Source of the DNA: Borrelia coriaceae
Lineage (GTDB): Bacteria > Spirochaetota > Spirochaetia > Borreliales > Borreliaceae
Reading direction: 5' to 3'
Assembly: GCF_023035295.1 (NCBI RefSeq)
Contig: NZ_CP075076.1
Location: 248,001 to 312,000, forward strand
DNA length: 64,000 nucleotides
Part shown: piece by piece, positions 52,179-61,330 of the stretch
How the letters are laid out: the number at the start of each line of letters is the position of its first letter
Position numbering within the stretch: position 1 is the stretch's first letter
Position numbers and translations under genes: made by a program
Notes under the pieces: generated by a model
What the model was told of the DNA's origin: nothing
The model's input: the letters and a program-made list of their open reading frames with translations, nothing else
Database searches by the model: none

Positions 52179-53485
52179 GCTAATATTTCTCTCAATTCAC
52201 TATCCAAACTTTCAAAATCGAATTCCTCTTGTATACCTTGAGACAAAAAATCAATAATCTTTGGATACTTTGCAATTGCCAAGTCAACTTCCTGATTAGA
52301 ACCTTTTATATAAATCCCTGTCTTAACTAAATCTTCATAATTTTTATAAAGTGATAACAAATTCCTAATTTTAGATATTAATTTTTGTCGCTCAAAACTC
52401 ACTATTCTATGAAGAGATCTTGAAGTCGAACTCAAAATATTAACTGAGGGATAAATACCTCTATCAGATAAATCTCTATCTAAAATAATGTGCCCATCTA
52501 AAACAGCTTTCATATTATCAGATATCGGTTCTGTAAAATCATCACCCTCAACAAGAACAGTATAAAACCCTGTAATACTACCCTTATCATTTAATCCTGA
52601 ACGTTCAAGCAAAATAGGAATTTCTACAAAAACAGAAGGAGGATATCCTTTAGTGGCAGGCGGCTCTCCCATAGAAAGACTAATTTCCCTTTTAGCATTT
52701 GCAAATCTTGTAATTGAATCAAAGAGCAACATAACGTCCATTCCACGATCTCTAAAATATTCTGCTATTAATGTTGCGGTATAAGCCCCTTTATATCTTG
52801 AAATAGGAGATTCATCAGAAGTTGAAACAATTAAAACACTCCTCTTAAAGCACTCTTCTCCAAGCTCATACTTAATAAACTCATTAAGCTCACGACCTCT
52901 CTCCCCAATAAATGCAATAACATTAATATCTGCCTTAGAATTTTTAGCAATCATACCTAGCAAAGTAGATTTTCCAACACCAGCACCTGAGAAAATTCCT
53001 ACACGTTGCCCCTTTGCAACTGGCAAAAACCCATCAAGAACTCTAACTCCAGTAACTATTTGTTCAGAAAAAATACCTCTACTTAGAGGATTAATACTAC
53101 TAAAACTTAATTCCTTATAATGATTGTTAAGAAACTGACTCTTACTATCAATAGGCCTACCAAGAGAATCAATCACCCTGCCAAGTAACTCATCGCTAAT
53201 ATTAATTTGGGGTTTTTTATTCAAGGAATAAACCTTATCACCAACCTCAATTCCATCAAAACCTTCATAAGCCATAAGGCTAACAAAAGATCCATTAAAG
53301 CCCAAAACTTCAGCATGTATTATCTTACCACTTCTCTGTTCAATTAAACATAAATCACCAATACCACACCTTGGACCAAAACTCTCTATTAAAAGTCCTT
53401 TGATTTTTTTTACCGTACCAATAAGCGATACAGGCTCAAGCTCATCCAATATTTTTGAATAACCTTCAAAGAAGTTGTTCATCAA
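52175..53485 (-). CDS. fliI: Flagellum-specific export ATPase FliI
   Basis: 436 residues, homologous to F1-ATPase beta. Walker A GAGVGKSTLLG at about residue 170, then GERGRELNEFI, DSITRFANAKREISLSMGEPPATKGYPPSVF, and YTVLVEGDDFTEPISDNMKAVLDGHIILDR with the Walker B region. Energises export together with the proton motive force. ATG 53485 or 53482. It is 13 bp after fliH and overlaps fliJ by 4 bp. Confidence 0.97.
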   Translation of the reverse strand: MMNNFFEGYSKILDELEPVSLIGTVKKIKGLLIESFGPRCGIGDLCLIEQRSGKIIHAEVLGFNGSFVSLMAYEGFDGIEVGDKVYSLNKKPQINISDELLGRVIDSLGRPIDSKSQFLNNHYKELSFSSINPLSRGIFSEQIVTGVRVLDGFLPVAKGQRVGIFSGAGVGKSTLLGMIAKNSKADINVIAFIGERGRELNEFIKYELGEECFKRSVLIVSTSDESPISRYKGAYTATLIAEYFRDRGMDVMLLFDSITRFANAKREISLSMGEPPATKGYPPSVFVEIPILLERSGLNDKGSITGFYTVLVEGDDFTEPISDNMKAVLDGHIILDRDLSDRGIYPSVNILSSTSRSLHRIVSFERQKLISKIRNLLSLYKNYEDLVKTGIYIKGSNQEVDLAIAKYPKIIDFLSQGIQEEFDFESLDSELREILA

Positions 53486-53498
53486 TATTCCTTAATCA

Positions 53499-54425
53499 CT
53501 AGAAAATAGAAGAAAAATTCTTAAATTTTTCCTCTATTTTATCAAGTTGGGACGAAATTCTTGCATCTATTTCACCAAAATCAGTCTCAATAACACACCC
53601 ACCTTTTCCTATATTAACATCTTCAATAACTTCCAGATTTTCTATAAAATCAAATTTAGAAATGAATTCATGCTTTTGATGATTCACAATATCTATATCA
53701 TCAAGATTAACGCGAATAACAATATTTGTTTTGCTTTTAATTTTCTTTAAGGCTTCATTTACATTTTCTATGACAACATCTTTTTGAGAATCTATAATCC
53801 TCTTAACTACCTTCACTGCAATCTGCATTACAAGATTCATTATGTGTTCTCCTGAAGACTCAAGAATCTCTTTTCTCTTTGCAACTAAAGAAGATATCAT
53901 GTTATTTAACTTTCTTAATACTTTATCATAATCTTCACATCCCTTCTTAAATCCTGCATCATATCCTTCATTCCTTCCCCTTTCAGTTTCTATCTCAAGT
54001 TCTTTTTTTAATCTCTCTCCATGTTCCTTAACTATTTGTTCAATTTTTAAATTAGATTCTAGCTCAATTGCCCCTTTTTTCTCCTCAGCTTCTTTTTGCA
54101 AAGCTTCGGCTCTCTCATTAGCCAAACTTACTATCTTATTAGCTTGTTCTTTAGCTTCTTCAAGAAGCTTAGAACATTCAACATCTATTTCTTTCTTAGC
54201 AAGTTCATGTTCATGTTCAATCTCATCTTGAAGTTTTGCCCTTTGATTCATTAACTCTGCAAGTTCATTGCGAAGCTTAATACTACGAGTATTTATATCA
54301 CAAATTTCATTTTCTTTTCTCTTAATTTCCAAAGATTTAAAAATAGGATTTGTAATCTCAACAAACTCTAACTTTACTGCATTTACAACTTCTTTTGATT
54401 TATATAAAACCTTAGGCAAATACAA
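53499..54425 (-). CDS. fliH: Flagellar export ATPase regulator FliH
   Basis: 308 residues. A long, Glu/Lys-rich coiled coil (about 35-180, many AEALQKEAEEKK-like heptads) leads to the C-terminal V/A-ATPase E-subunit-like domain: GEHIMNLVMQIAVKVVKRIIDSQKDVVIENVNEALKKIKSKTNIVIRVNLDDIDIV and GKGGCVIETDFGEIDARISSQLDKI. FliH dimers hold FliI and link it to FliN. The coiled coil is longer than in E. coli FliH (235 residues), like other spirochaetes. Confidence 0.94.
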   Translation of the reverse strand: MYLPKVLYKSKEVVNAVKLEFVEITNPIFKSLEIKRKENEICDINTRSIKLRNELAELMNQRAKLQDEIEHEHELAKKEIDVECSKLLEEAKEQANKIVSLANERAEALQKEAEEKKGAIELESNLKIEQIVKEHGERLKKELEIETERGRNEGYDAGFKKGCEDYDKVLRKLNNMISSLVAKRKEILESSGEHIMNLVMQIAVKVVKRIIDSQKDVVIENVNEALKKIKSKTNIVIRVNLDDIDIVNHQKHEFISKFDFIENLEVIEDVNIGKGGCVIETDFGEIDARISSQLDKIEEKFKNFSSIF

Positions 54426-54433
54426 CTCCTTTA

Positions 54434-55468
54434 TTAAACAAGAACATCTTCCTCACCACCTCTTGAGATTACTATTTCACCTTGCTCTTCTAACTTTCTA
54501 ATAAGAGAAACAATTTTTTGCTGAGCCTCTTCAACATCCTTACGCCTAGTAGGCCCCAAAAATTCCATATCTTCCTTAAGCATTCCAGCAGCTCTCTTAG
54601 ACATATTTTTGAAAATCTTATCTTGAACAGGCGCATCAACTGACTTTAAAGCTTTTGCTAATTCCTGACCATCTATTTCTCTTAAAATTCTCTGTATTGA
54701 TCTATCATCGAGAAGAACGATATCTTCAAATACAAACATCTTCTTCTTTATTTCCTCTGCAAGCTCAGGATCCTCTTCTTCAAGAGATTCAATAATAAAC
54801 TTTTCTGTTTTTCGATCAGCCATATTAATTATTTCAACAACATTATCAACGCCACCAGCTGAAGTATAATCCTCTGAAGATAAAGAAGCTAATTTTTTTT
54901 CAAGCACTCTTTCAACTTCTCTTACCACTTCAGGAGAAGTCCTATCCATCAATGCAATTCTTCTTGCAACATTAGTCTGAATTTCAGTAGGAAGACTTGA
55001 GAGAATAAACGAAGCCTTTTGAGGATCAAGATATGAGAGTATCAAAGCTATTGTTTGTGGATGTTCTTGTTGAATAAAGTTTAAAATATTAGCAGGATCT
55101 GCTCTTCTAACAAATTCAAAAGGCCTTGATTGCAAAGCAGAACCCAAATTATTGATAATATCTACCGCTTTTTGAGTACCAAGAGATTTTTCAAGAAGCT
55201 CTCTAGCATAATCTATGCCACCCTTTTGAATAAACTCCTGAGCCATCATTAACTCTTTAAACTCTAAGAGCACACTATCTTTAAGCTCAGAGGTAACAAC
55301 ATCAAGCCTGGCTATCTCAAAGGTCAAAGCCTCTATCTCTTCTTGAGACAAATATTTAAATATTTTAGATGAAATTTCAGAACCTATTGAAACTAACAAA
55401 ATAGCAGCTTTCTGTTTCCCCGTTAAAGTAGAAACACCAAATATCTCTTTTTCCTTTTGCTCTTCCAT
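54434..55468 (-). CDS. fliG: Flagellar motor switch protein FliG
   Basis: 344 residues in the usual three armadillo-like domains: TGKQKAAILLVSIGSEISSKIFKYLSQEEIEALTFEIARL at the N-terminus, EHPQTIALILSYLDPQKASFILSSLP in the middle (EHPQ motif), and the torque-generating C-terminal domain with FEDIVLLDDRSIQRILREIDGQELAKALKS, which carries the charged ridge facing MotA. Borrelia has a second FliG elsewhere (fliG1); this copy in the operon is the one required for rotation-capable motors. Confidence 0.97.
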   Translation of the reverse strand: MEEQKEKEIFGVSTLTGKQKAAILLVSIGSEISSKIFKYLSQEEIEALTFEIARLDVVTSELKDSVLLEFKELMMAQEFIQKGGIDYARELLEKSLGTQKAVDIINNLGSALQSRPFEFVRRADPANILNFIQQEHPQTIALILSYLDPQKASFILSSLPTEIQTNVARRIALMDRTSPEVVREVERVLEKKLASLSSEDYTSAGGVDNVVEIINMADRKTEKFIIESLEEEDPELAEEIKKKMFVFEDIVLLDDRSIQRILREIDGQELAKALKSVDAPVQDKIFKNMSKRAAGMLKEDMEFLGPTRRKDVEEAQQKIVSLIRKLEEQGEIVISRGGEEDVLV

Positions 55469-55483
55469 ATAAATTATTACCCT

Positions 55484-57190
55484 TTATACATTCTTCACAA
55501 TCCATGTTCTAATAAGTTTAGCAACATCCTCAGGTTTATCTCTAGCCAAAAGTTCAGCATTAGTTTGAAGCTCATCCTCTTCTCTAATTCCACCAACAAC
55601 ATCTTCAACACCAATATCATCATTATCCATTAAGGCTTGCTGGCGTCTTAAATGTGCTTGTCTTGAAAACTCTTCTTCTCTAAGACGTCTTCTCCTCTCA
55701 AGATCTCTAGAGACAATGAAAAATACTGTAAATATTAATATTAACAATGCAACTATTATAGTTACTGCAAAAATTAAGAACTTCAAATTTTCATTTGAAA
55801 AATAATCTTCATCTATCTTTCTAAATTCATTTACTCGATCAAAGGCAACATTTCTAACGGCAATCGAATCACCCCTTTCAGGCTTATACTCAAAAGAACT
55901 TTGTAAAACATCTGTAATATTTTTTAAGGCCTCATCAGAAATAGGCTTATATTCCCTCTTGCGCATGCCATTCTCTATAATAAAATTGCCCGCTTCATCA
56001 TAAACAAAATCCCAAACACCATCTATAAAAATACCAAGAGAAATTCCTGCAATTTTAGCAGGCTCTTTTTCGCTTAAGGATTTTTTTTCATTAAGAGCAA
56101 CATTTTTGATTTCCTGAAACTCATTTGACTTACCAATAATATCACTCAAATCCCGATATTCAGGCGGAGTATTACCCTCCTGACCGGGTGGTCCCCATGG
56201 ACTATAACCCTGACCTTCATACTCTCTTTTATGCACTTGGGAAGAAATTAATGTAGAATCACTAACTTTTCTTGTTTTATAAGGCACTTTTGGATCTTGA
56301 GGCTCCATCTCAATAGGAGCATATTCTTTAGATTCTGTGGTTTGACGAGACGTATCCAGTGTCACATTAACTCTTGCAATCATAAATCTATCAACAGACA
56401 AAACCTTACTTAAAGCAGAATCTATTTCGGTTCGCAGCATAGACTCATATTTTAATTTAAGTTTTCTTTCCTTTTCAGCCAAATCAATTCTATCAATGCC
56501 ATCTAAATTAGAAAAATCATTTAAAATAGTCCCTTTATTATCGACAATGGCAATATTATCCGATTCAAGGCCTTCAATAGCATATTGAATCAACTTAACC
56601 ACCCCTTCCACTTTTTTACGATTAGTTACGATATCAGAACCGGGCTTAGGAGTAATTCTAACAGAGGCTTTAACTGCCTCTTGTGACTCTTTAAAAAGAG
56701 CCTTCTCAGGTATAACAAGATTAATACTAACAGCATCAACATCATCAAGAGCAAGAATATGTTGTTCAACAGCTCGGGTAATTGATCTTCTAAGATTGAC
56801 ATTCCTCTCAAAATCTGTAATGGTCCACCTATCAATATCAAAAAGAGACCAAGGATCCATATGCACAGGAACAAGCTCTTCTCTCACAAGAATTGCTCTC
56901 ATTTTTCTCGACATATTTTCATCACTTAAATAAATTTTACCATCAGCAGTAATAACATATTCAACATTTTCTCTATCCAATCTCTGTACTATTCGATCTA
57001 ATAAGTACTGATCCTTAATTCCAACACCAAAAAGAGCAATACCTTGTTTTCTAGTTGAAAATCCCACCAAAAAAATAAATGCTAAAACTATAAATAAAGC
57101 AATAACACCGAGAGCCACTTTTTGAGTCATACTGGCCTTTTTAAAACTCTTACTTACTGATGCAAAAAATTTAGTAATAAAATTGTTCAA
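55484..57190 (-). CDS. fliF: Flagellar MS-ring protein FliF
   Basis: 568 residues: two membrane helices (about 22-44 and 445-470) flank the periplasmic ring-building motifs (RBM): ALFGVGIKDQYLLDRIVQRL, ITADGKIYLSD, TRAVEQHILALDDVDAVSINLVIPEKALF, and KLIQYAIEGLESDNIAIVDNKG. The C-terminal tail (EDVVGGIREEDELQTNAELLARDKPEDVAKLIRTWI) binds FliG. Start is TTG at 57190, nine bases after AAGGAG; an ATG three bases behind that site is in another frame. It follows fliE by 13 bp. Forms the base on which the flagellum is assembled. Confidence 0.97.
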   Translation of the reverse strand: MNNFITKFFASVSKSFKKASMTQKVALGVIALFIVLAFIFLVGFSTRKQGIALFGVGIKDQYLLDRIVQRLDRENVEYVITADGKIYLSDENMSRKMRAILVREELVPVHMDPWSLFDIDRWTITDFERNVNLRRSITRAVEQHILALDDVDAVSINLVIPEKALFKESQEAVKASVRITPKPGSDIVTNRKKVEGVVKLIQYAIEGLESDNIAIVDNKGTILNDFSNLDGIDRIDLAEKERKLKLKYESMLRTEIDSALSKVLSVDRFMIARVNVTLDTSRQTTESKEYAPIEMEPQDPKVPYKTRKVSDSTLISSQVHKREYEGQGYSPWGPPGQEGNTPPEYRDLSDIIGKSNEFQEIKNVALNEKKSLSEKEPAKIAGISLGIFIDGVWDFVYDEAGNFIIENGMRKREYKPISDEALKNITDVLQSSFEYKPERGDSIAVRNVAFDRVNEFRKIDEDYFSNENLKFLIFAVTIIVALLILIFTVFFIVSRDLERRRRLREEEFSRQAHLRRQQALMDNDDIGVEDVVGGIREEDELQTNAELLARDKPEDVAKLIRTWIVKNV

Positions 57191-57203
57191 ACTGCATAGC
57201 TCC

Positions 57204-57533
57204 TTAACGAATATTAATTATATCTTGATAAGCCCTTATGCCTCTCTCAACAATAGCTTTTGTAATATTTAAATTCATATTAGCTTTAGCCATTGCTATT
57301 GTAATATCATGAACATCGATACTATTTGGATGTAGAATAGCTTGCTGTGACATTTTATACACATTCAATTGACTCTTATTCACATCAGATATTAAATTCA
57401 AGAATAAATCTTTAAAAGTTTCAGCTTTTGCCTCATGCTTAAAATCAACGCTAGCAAAACTCATACCAAAATGCAAAGGATTTGTACGAATTAAATCAAC
57501 GTCATCACCTGTAAAAAAAGAATTTACTCTCAT
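57204..57533 (-). CDS. fliE: Flagellar hook-basal body protein FliE
   Basis: 109-residue secreted adaptor between the MS ring and the rod. The family's C-terminal half is clear: ETFKDLFLNLISDVNKSQLNVYKMSQQAILHPNSIDVHDITIAMAKANMNLNITKAIVERGIRAYQDIINI. It follows flgC by 16 bp. Normal length, all features intact. Confidence 0.96.
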   Translation of the reverse strand: MRVNSFFTGDDVDLIRTNPLHFGMSFASVDFKHEAKAETFKDLFLNLISDVNKSQLNVYKMSQQAILHPNSIDVHDITIAMAKANMNLNITKAIVERGIRAYQDIINIR

Positions 57534-57549
57534 TTATCCAAAATCCTCC

Positions 57550-58008
57550 TTAATTCTGCAATATCGATAATGCACTCCTAAACATGGCCTTACTACTATT
57601 AATAACAGTAGAATTTGCTTCATAAGCACGAGAAGCAGAAATCATATCTACCATCTCTTCAACTACATTCACATTAGGCAATTCTACATAACCCTCTCGA
57701 TCACCAAACTTTATTGCATCAGGATGAGTTGGATCATACTTTAATTTCAAAGGAGACTTGTCTTTCTCAATACCAGCAACCCTTACACCTTGACCAATTC
57801 CATTATCAAGATAATCAGGCACAAAAGGACCTTTCCAATATGGACCTATAACCCTTGGGGAAAAAATTACTCTCTGCCTTCTATAAGAGCCCCCTTCAGT
57901 AGTTCTAGTAGTCTCAACATTTGCAATATTATTTGCAATAACATCCAGCCTCAATCTTTGAGCTGTCAAACCCGTTGAAGCAGTATTAATACTTGAAAAT
58001 AATCCCAT
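57550..58008 (-). CDS. flgC: Flagellar proximal rod protein FlgC
   Basis: 152 residues. N-terminal axial motif SSINTASTGLTAQRLRLDVIANNIANVETTRT and C-terminal VNVVEEMVDMISASRAYEANSTVINSSKAMFRSALSIL. Both ends are hydrophobic heptads that form the rod core, with a conserved middle of the FlgC type (GSYRRQRVIFSP). 25 bp after flgB. Confidence 0.97.
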   Translation of the reverse strand: MGLFSSINTASTGLTAQRLRLDVIANNIANVETTRTTEGGSYRRQRVIFSPRVIGPYWKGPFVPDYLDNGIGQGVRVAGIEKDKSPLKLKYDPTHPDAIKFGDREGYVELPNVNVVEEMVDMISASRAYEANSTVINSSKAMFRSALSILQN

Positions 58009-58033
58009 ATATAATATTCCTTGAGGTTATAAC

Positions 58034-58441
58034 TTATTTTATTACAATATTTACACTTTTAAAATGATGAGCTTGAACATTTGTAAACAAATTATACATC
58101 ATTTGATTCTGAACAAGATTTTTCATCTCAGAATCAATATCAACATTATTACCATTATTATTAAAAGTTGAGAGATAATCAAGCATCTTACGGGGTTTAA
58201 CATCCAAATACCCTAACTCCTTAAGGCCATCCAAATGTTTAATATTCCCCTTTATCAAAGATAAATTACTTGTACTTTCATTTACAATTGCTCGTTCAAG
58301 CTCAGCCTCAAAAGTAACATTACTTCTCTTAAAATTTGGAGTATCCACATTTGCAATATTATCAGCTATCACACTTTGTCTCAAACTAAGAACATCTAAA
58401 TATCTATGTGCTAAATCGATTGATCTCTCAAAAATATTCAA
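58034..58441 (-). CDS. flgB: Flagellar proximal rod protein FlgB
   Basis: First gene of the flagellar operon. The reading frame is open to a GTG at 58462, but the TTG at 58441 is exactly 7 bases after GAGAGGG and gives MNIFERSIDLAHRYLDVLSLRQSVIADNIANVDTPNFKRSNV, the correct N-terminus for FlgB (135 residues). The C-terminus NNVDIDSEMKNLVQNQMMYNLFTNVQAHHFKSVNIVIK closes the axial core. The promoter in B. burgdorferi is known to be sigma-70-like; a TATAAT at 58480-58485 lies inside the last codons of hslU, which would place the start of transcription near 58474. Confidence 0.95.
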   Translation of the reverse strand: MNIFERSIDLAHRYLDVLSLRQSVIADNIANVDTPNFKRSNVTFEAELERAIVNESTSNLSLIKGNIKHLDGLKELGYLDVKPRKMLDYLSTFNNNGNNVDIDSEMKNLVQNQMMYNLFTNVQAHHFKSVNIVIK

Positions 58442-58475
58442 GCTAATACCCTCTCTTACCACAAGCTGATTTTTA

Positions 58476-59831
58476 CTATATTATATAATAATTTAAGTCT
58501 TTTTGTTCGTTAATTTTTATTTTTTCATTAACATAGCCTAAATTTATTTCAATTTTTTTTAACTTACTACCGGGCGCTTCAAAAAAAAGATCGGCAAGAA
58601 TTTTTTCCATAACTCCGTGCAACCTTCTTGCTCCAAGGTTTTCTCCCTCATAATTCATATTAAAGGCAAGCTCAGCAATTCTATCAATTGCCTCTTCACT
58701 AAATGTTAAAGTCAAATTATAAACCTTAAACATCGCAATGTACTGTTTTAACAAAGAATTTTGAGTATGTTTTAAAATATTTTTGAAATCATTCACACTT
58801 AAACTTTTAAGCTCAACCTTAATTGGAAACCTACCCTGAAGCTCTGGTATCAAATCAGATGGCTTTGATAAATTAAAAGCACCTGCAGCAATGAACAAGA
58901 TATGAGAAGTGTCTACTATTCCATATCTTGTATTAACCTTGGAGCCTTCAACAATTGGCAAAATATCTCTCTGCACACCTTCTCTAGAAACATCATTTCC
59001 AGTTCTATTTTTAGTAACTATTTTATCAATCTCATCAATAAAAACAATTCCCATATTTTCAACTCTTGATTTGGCAATCTCTACAATATTCTCATGATCA
59101 ACTAACTTTTCAAGCTCTTCAGATATAATTATCTCCCTCGCTTTTTTAATTTTTACTTCCCTTCTCTTCTTCCTATCAAATATATTACTAATCAAACCTC
59201 CAATACTCATATCAATCTCTTCGAGATTACTACCAGAAAATATCTCAATCGTAGAAATGGGTACCTTACCTGAAACATAAACATCAATAAGATTATCATC
59301 AAGAGAACCACTTCTTAATTGTTTTCTAAACTTATCTCTCAATTTTTCACGGACTTTTATTTCCTCATCACTTACATTATCATTCCCAGAATTCTCAGAA
59401 ACTTTCAAAAGTTTGTCAATTATTCTCTCCTCTGCACGTTTGATTGCTTCTTCGCGCACAGAATCATACATCTCTTCTTTGACCATATTCACCGCAATAC
59501 TCATTAAATCACGAATCATAGATTCAACATCACGACCCACATAACCTACCTCGGTATATTTAGTAGCTTCAACTTTAATAAAAGGAGCCTTAATAAACTT
59601 TGAAAGCCTTCTTGCAATCTCAGTTTTACCAATGCCAGTTGAACCTACCATAATAATATTCTTAGGCATAACATCATCTCTGATTTCCTTGGGAAGTTTA
59701 GATCTTATATATCTATTAACAAGAGCAATTGAAACCAATTTTTTAGCCTCAACCTGTCCTATTATATACTTATCTAATTCTGCAACAATCTCTTTAGGTA
59801 CTATATTTTGATTTTCAGCCTTATCCATCAA
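58476..59831 (-). CDS. hslU: ATP-dependent protease ATPase subunit HslU
   Basis: AAA+ unfoldase of the HslUV (ClpYQ) protease. 451 residues: N-terminal IVAELDKYIIGQVEAKKLVSIALVNRYIRSK, Walker A GSTGIGKTEIARR, then ATKYTEVGYVGRDVESMIRDLM (pore loop with Gly-Tyr-Val-Gly), a charged I domain (about 115-245), Walker B GIVFIDEIDKI and C-terminal NYEGENLGARRLHGVMEKILADLFFEAPG. The last residues match the tail that inserts into HslV. Overlaps hslV by 4 bp (ATGA) and contains the flgB -10 box in its last codons. Confidence 0.97.
   Translation of the reverse strand: MMDKAENQNIVPKEIVAELDKYIIGQVEAKKLVSIALVNRYIRSKLPKEIRDDVMPKNIIMVGSTGIGKTEIARRLSKFIKAPFIKVEATKYTEVGYVGRDVESMIRDLMSIAVNMVKEEMYDSVREEAIKRAEERIIDKLLKVSENSGNDNVSDEEIKVREKLRDKFRKQLRSGSLDDNLIDVYVSGKVPISTIEIFSGSNLEEIDMSIGGLISNIFDRKKRREVKIKKAREIIISEELEKLVDHENIVEIAKSRVENMGIVFIDEIDKIVTKNRTGNDVSREGVQRDILPIVEGSKVNTRYGIVDTSHILFIAAGAFNLSKPSDLIPELQGRFPIKVELKSLSVNDFKNILKHTQNSLLKQYIAMFKVYNLTLTFSEEAIDRIAELAFNMNYEGENLGARRLHGVMEKILADLFFEAPGSKLKKIEINLGYVNEKIKINEQKDLNYYII
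58480..58485 (-). promoter_or_regulatory. Candidate -10 box of the flgB operon promoter (inside hslU 3' end)
   Basis: TATAAT on the - strand (58485-58480) overlaps the final codons of hslU, two bases from its TAG stop; transcription would start near 58474 and the flgB TTG is at 58441. No TTGACA-like -35 stands at 16-18 bp; the sequence there is GAACAA. The motility operon promoter of B. burgdorferi is known to be sigma-70 type, in keeping with this position. Confidence 0.5.
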
Positions 59832-60370
59832 CTAATCTCCTCAAGCACAATATTTGAATTTGTATATATACAAACCCTTGATGCTACCTTTAAAGACTTA
59901 AAAGCGATATCAGCAGCACTTAATTTTTTATTTTCCATATAAGCAAGCGCCGCTGAATATGCATAATTTCCTCCACTACCAATTGAAATCACATCTTCTT
60001 CAGGCTCAACAACATCTCCAGTACCTGAAATTAATAAAATATTCTCAGAATCAGCGACAAGCATCATTGCTTCAAGTTTATGAAGTATTTTGTCAGATCT
60101 CCAATCCTTTGCAAGCTCAACAGCAGCTCTTTTAATATCAATAATGCCATCTTCTCTAGCTTTAACCTTTTCTTCAAATTTCTCAAAAAGAGTAATAGCA
60201 TCAGAAGTTGAACCTGCAAACCCTGCTAAAATTTTTCCGTTAACTAATTTTCTTATTTTGACAGCATTGGATTTTAAAACAGTATGTCCAAAAGTTACTT
60301 GTCCATCTGCTGCTACTACAGTCTTCCCTCCCCTTCTTATTGCAATAACTGTAGTTCCTTTAAAACTCAT
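59828..60370 (-). CDS. hslV: ATP-dependent protease peptidase subunit HslV
   Basis: Threonine protease of the HslUV complex, 180 residues. The start is ATG 60370, five bases after GGGGG; the frame is open to 60397 but that would add an unrelated N-terminus. N-terminus MSFKGTTVIAIRRGGKTVVAADGQVTFG: the catalytic Thr is most likely Thr6 after removal of a short propeptide, comparable with other non-enteric HslV/CodW. GFAGSTSDAITLFEKFEEK and GDVVEPEEDVISIGSGGNYAYSAALAY are the proteasome-beta-type motifs. 4-bp overlap with hslU. Confidence 0.96.
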   Translation of the reverse strand: MSFKGTTVIAIRRGGKTVVAADGQVTFGHTVLKSNAVKIRKLVNGKILAGFAGSTSDAITLFEKFEEKVKAREDGIIDIKRAAVELAKDWRSDKILHKLEAMMLVADSENILLISGTGDVVEPEEDVISIGSGGNYAYSAALAYMENKKLSAADIAFKSLKVASRVCIYTNSNIVLEEIS

Positions 60371-60380
60371 GATGTCCCCC

Positions 60381-61325
60381 CTATTTAGATATTTCATTCA
60401 ATAACTCATTAATAAGCATACTAGATGCATCTTGCCCTACACAACAGCTATCTAAGTCATCCCTAATTTCAGGCTCATTATACTGAACATTTAGTATCTT
60501 ATAAAGATCTGAAACTGATTTTATCTCTTGAGCTCCAGAATCATACAAATTTTTAGAACCATCACCAGAATAATCAATATTATAAACATAAACATCAAGA
60601 CCCAAATCAAGTCCAAGCTCAGCAGTAATTAAAGCACCTGATTTTCTTGGTGCACAAGTGATAAAAACAACATCTGAAAGACCCGCGACTATTCTATTCC
60701 TCTTTGCAAAAAAATAATTTTGTATCTTCAAATAAGGCAAAGTCTCAGTAATAACACCGCCACCATTTTCTAAGAGACGAGTGACATATCGCCTATTTTG
60801 CCTTGGATAAATATTATCAATATCTGTTGGAATAACTGCATATGTTCTTTTTTTTTCATTAATTGCACCAAGATGTGCTGCAATATCAGCTCCTATTGCA
60901 AATCCAGAGATCACTTCTACATGATTTTTAGCAAGATGCGATGATAACTCCTTAACTCTATTTGCCAAAGCTCTACTGATTTGTCTTGAACCAACAACAG
61001 CCCAAGACAAAGAATCAGAATCTGGAAGATTACCTCTATAATAAATAGCAAATGGGGGATCATAAAGCCTTTTAAGCTTCAAGGGATAATCATTAGATTC
61101 AAGAGTTACAACCTTTGCACCTGTTCTATCAAGAATTTTCTGTTGCAGCTCTATTAATTTTAAATCTGGAAGCTTATGAACCTTCCTAAAATCTTTAGAT
61201 AAATAATTAGAAATATCTCTTAAGCTTAACTTACAAAGATCACTTAAATCAAAATTATTAAAAATACTAAGTTTTTCTTCACCCTTTAAAAACCTTAAAT
61301 TATCAACATAAAGTAATTTAAACAT
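60381..61325 (-). CDS. dprA: DNA processing protein DprA/Smf
   Basis: 314 residues. The Rossmann-like DprA core is clear: WAVVGSRQISRALANRVKELSSHLAKNHVEVISGFAIGADIAAHLGAI, then FFAKRNRIVAGLSDVVFITCAPRKSGALITAELGLDLG and VYVYNIDYSG. DprA binds single-stranded DNA and loads RecA during uptake of DNA; Borrelia is not known for natural competence, so a role in recombination is more likely. Usual C-terminal winged-helix domain is short or missing. 10 bp before the hslV ATG. Confidence 0.93.
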   Translation of the reverse strand: MFKLLYVDNLRFLKGEEKLSIFNNFDLSDLCKLSLRDISNYLSKDFRKVHKLPDLKLIELQQKILDRTGAKVVTLESNDYPLKLKRLYDPPFAIYYRGNLPDSDSLSWAVVGSRQISRALANRVKELSSHLAKNHVEVISGFAIGADIAAHLGAINEKKRTYAVIPTDIDNIYPRQNRRYVTRLLENGGGVITETLPYLKIQNYFFAKRNRIVAGLSDVVFITCAPRKSGALITAELGLDLGLDVYVYNIDYSGDGSKNLYDSGAQEIKSVSDLYKILNVQYNEPEIRDDLDSCCVGQDASSMLINELLNEISK

Positions 61326-61330
61326 AAAAG

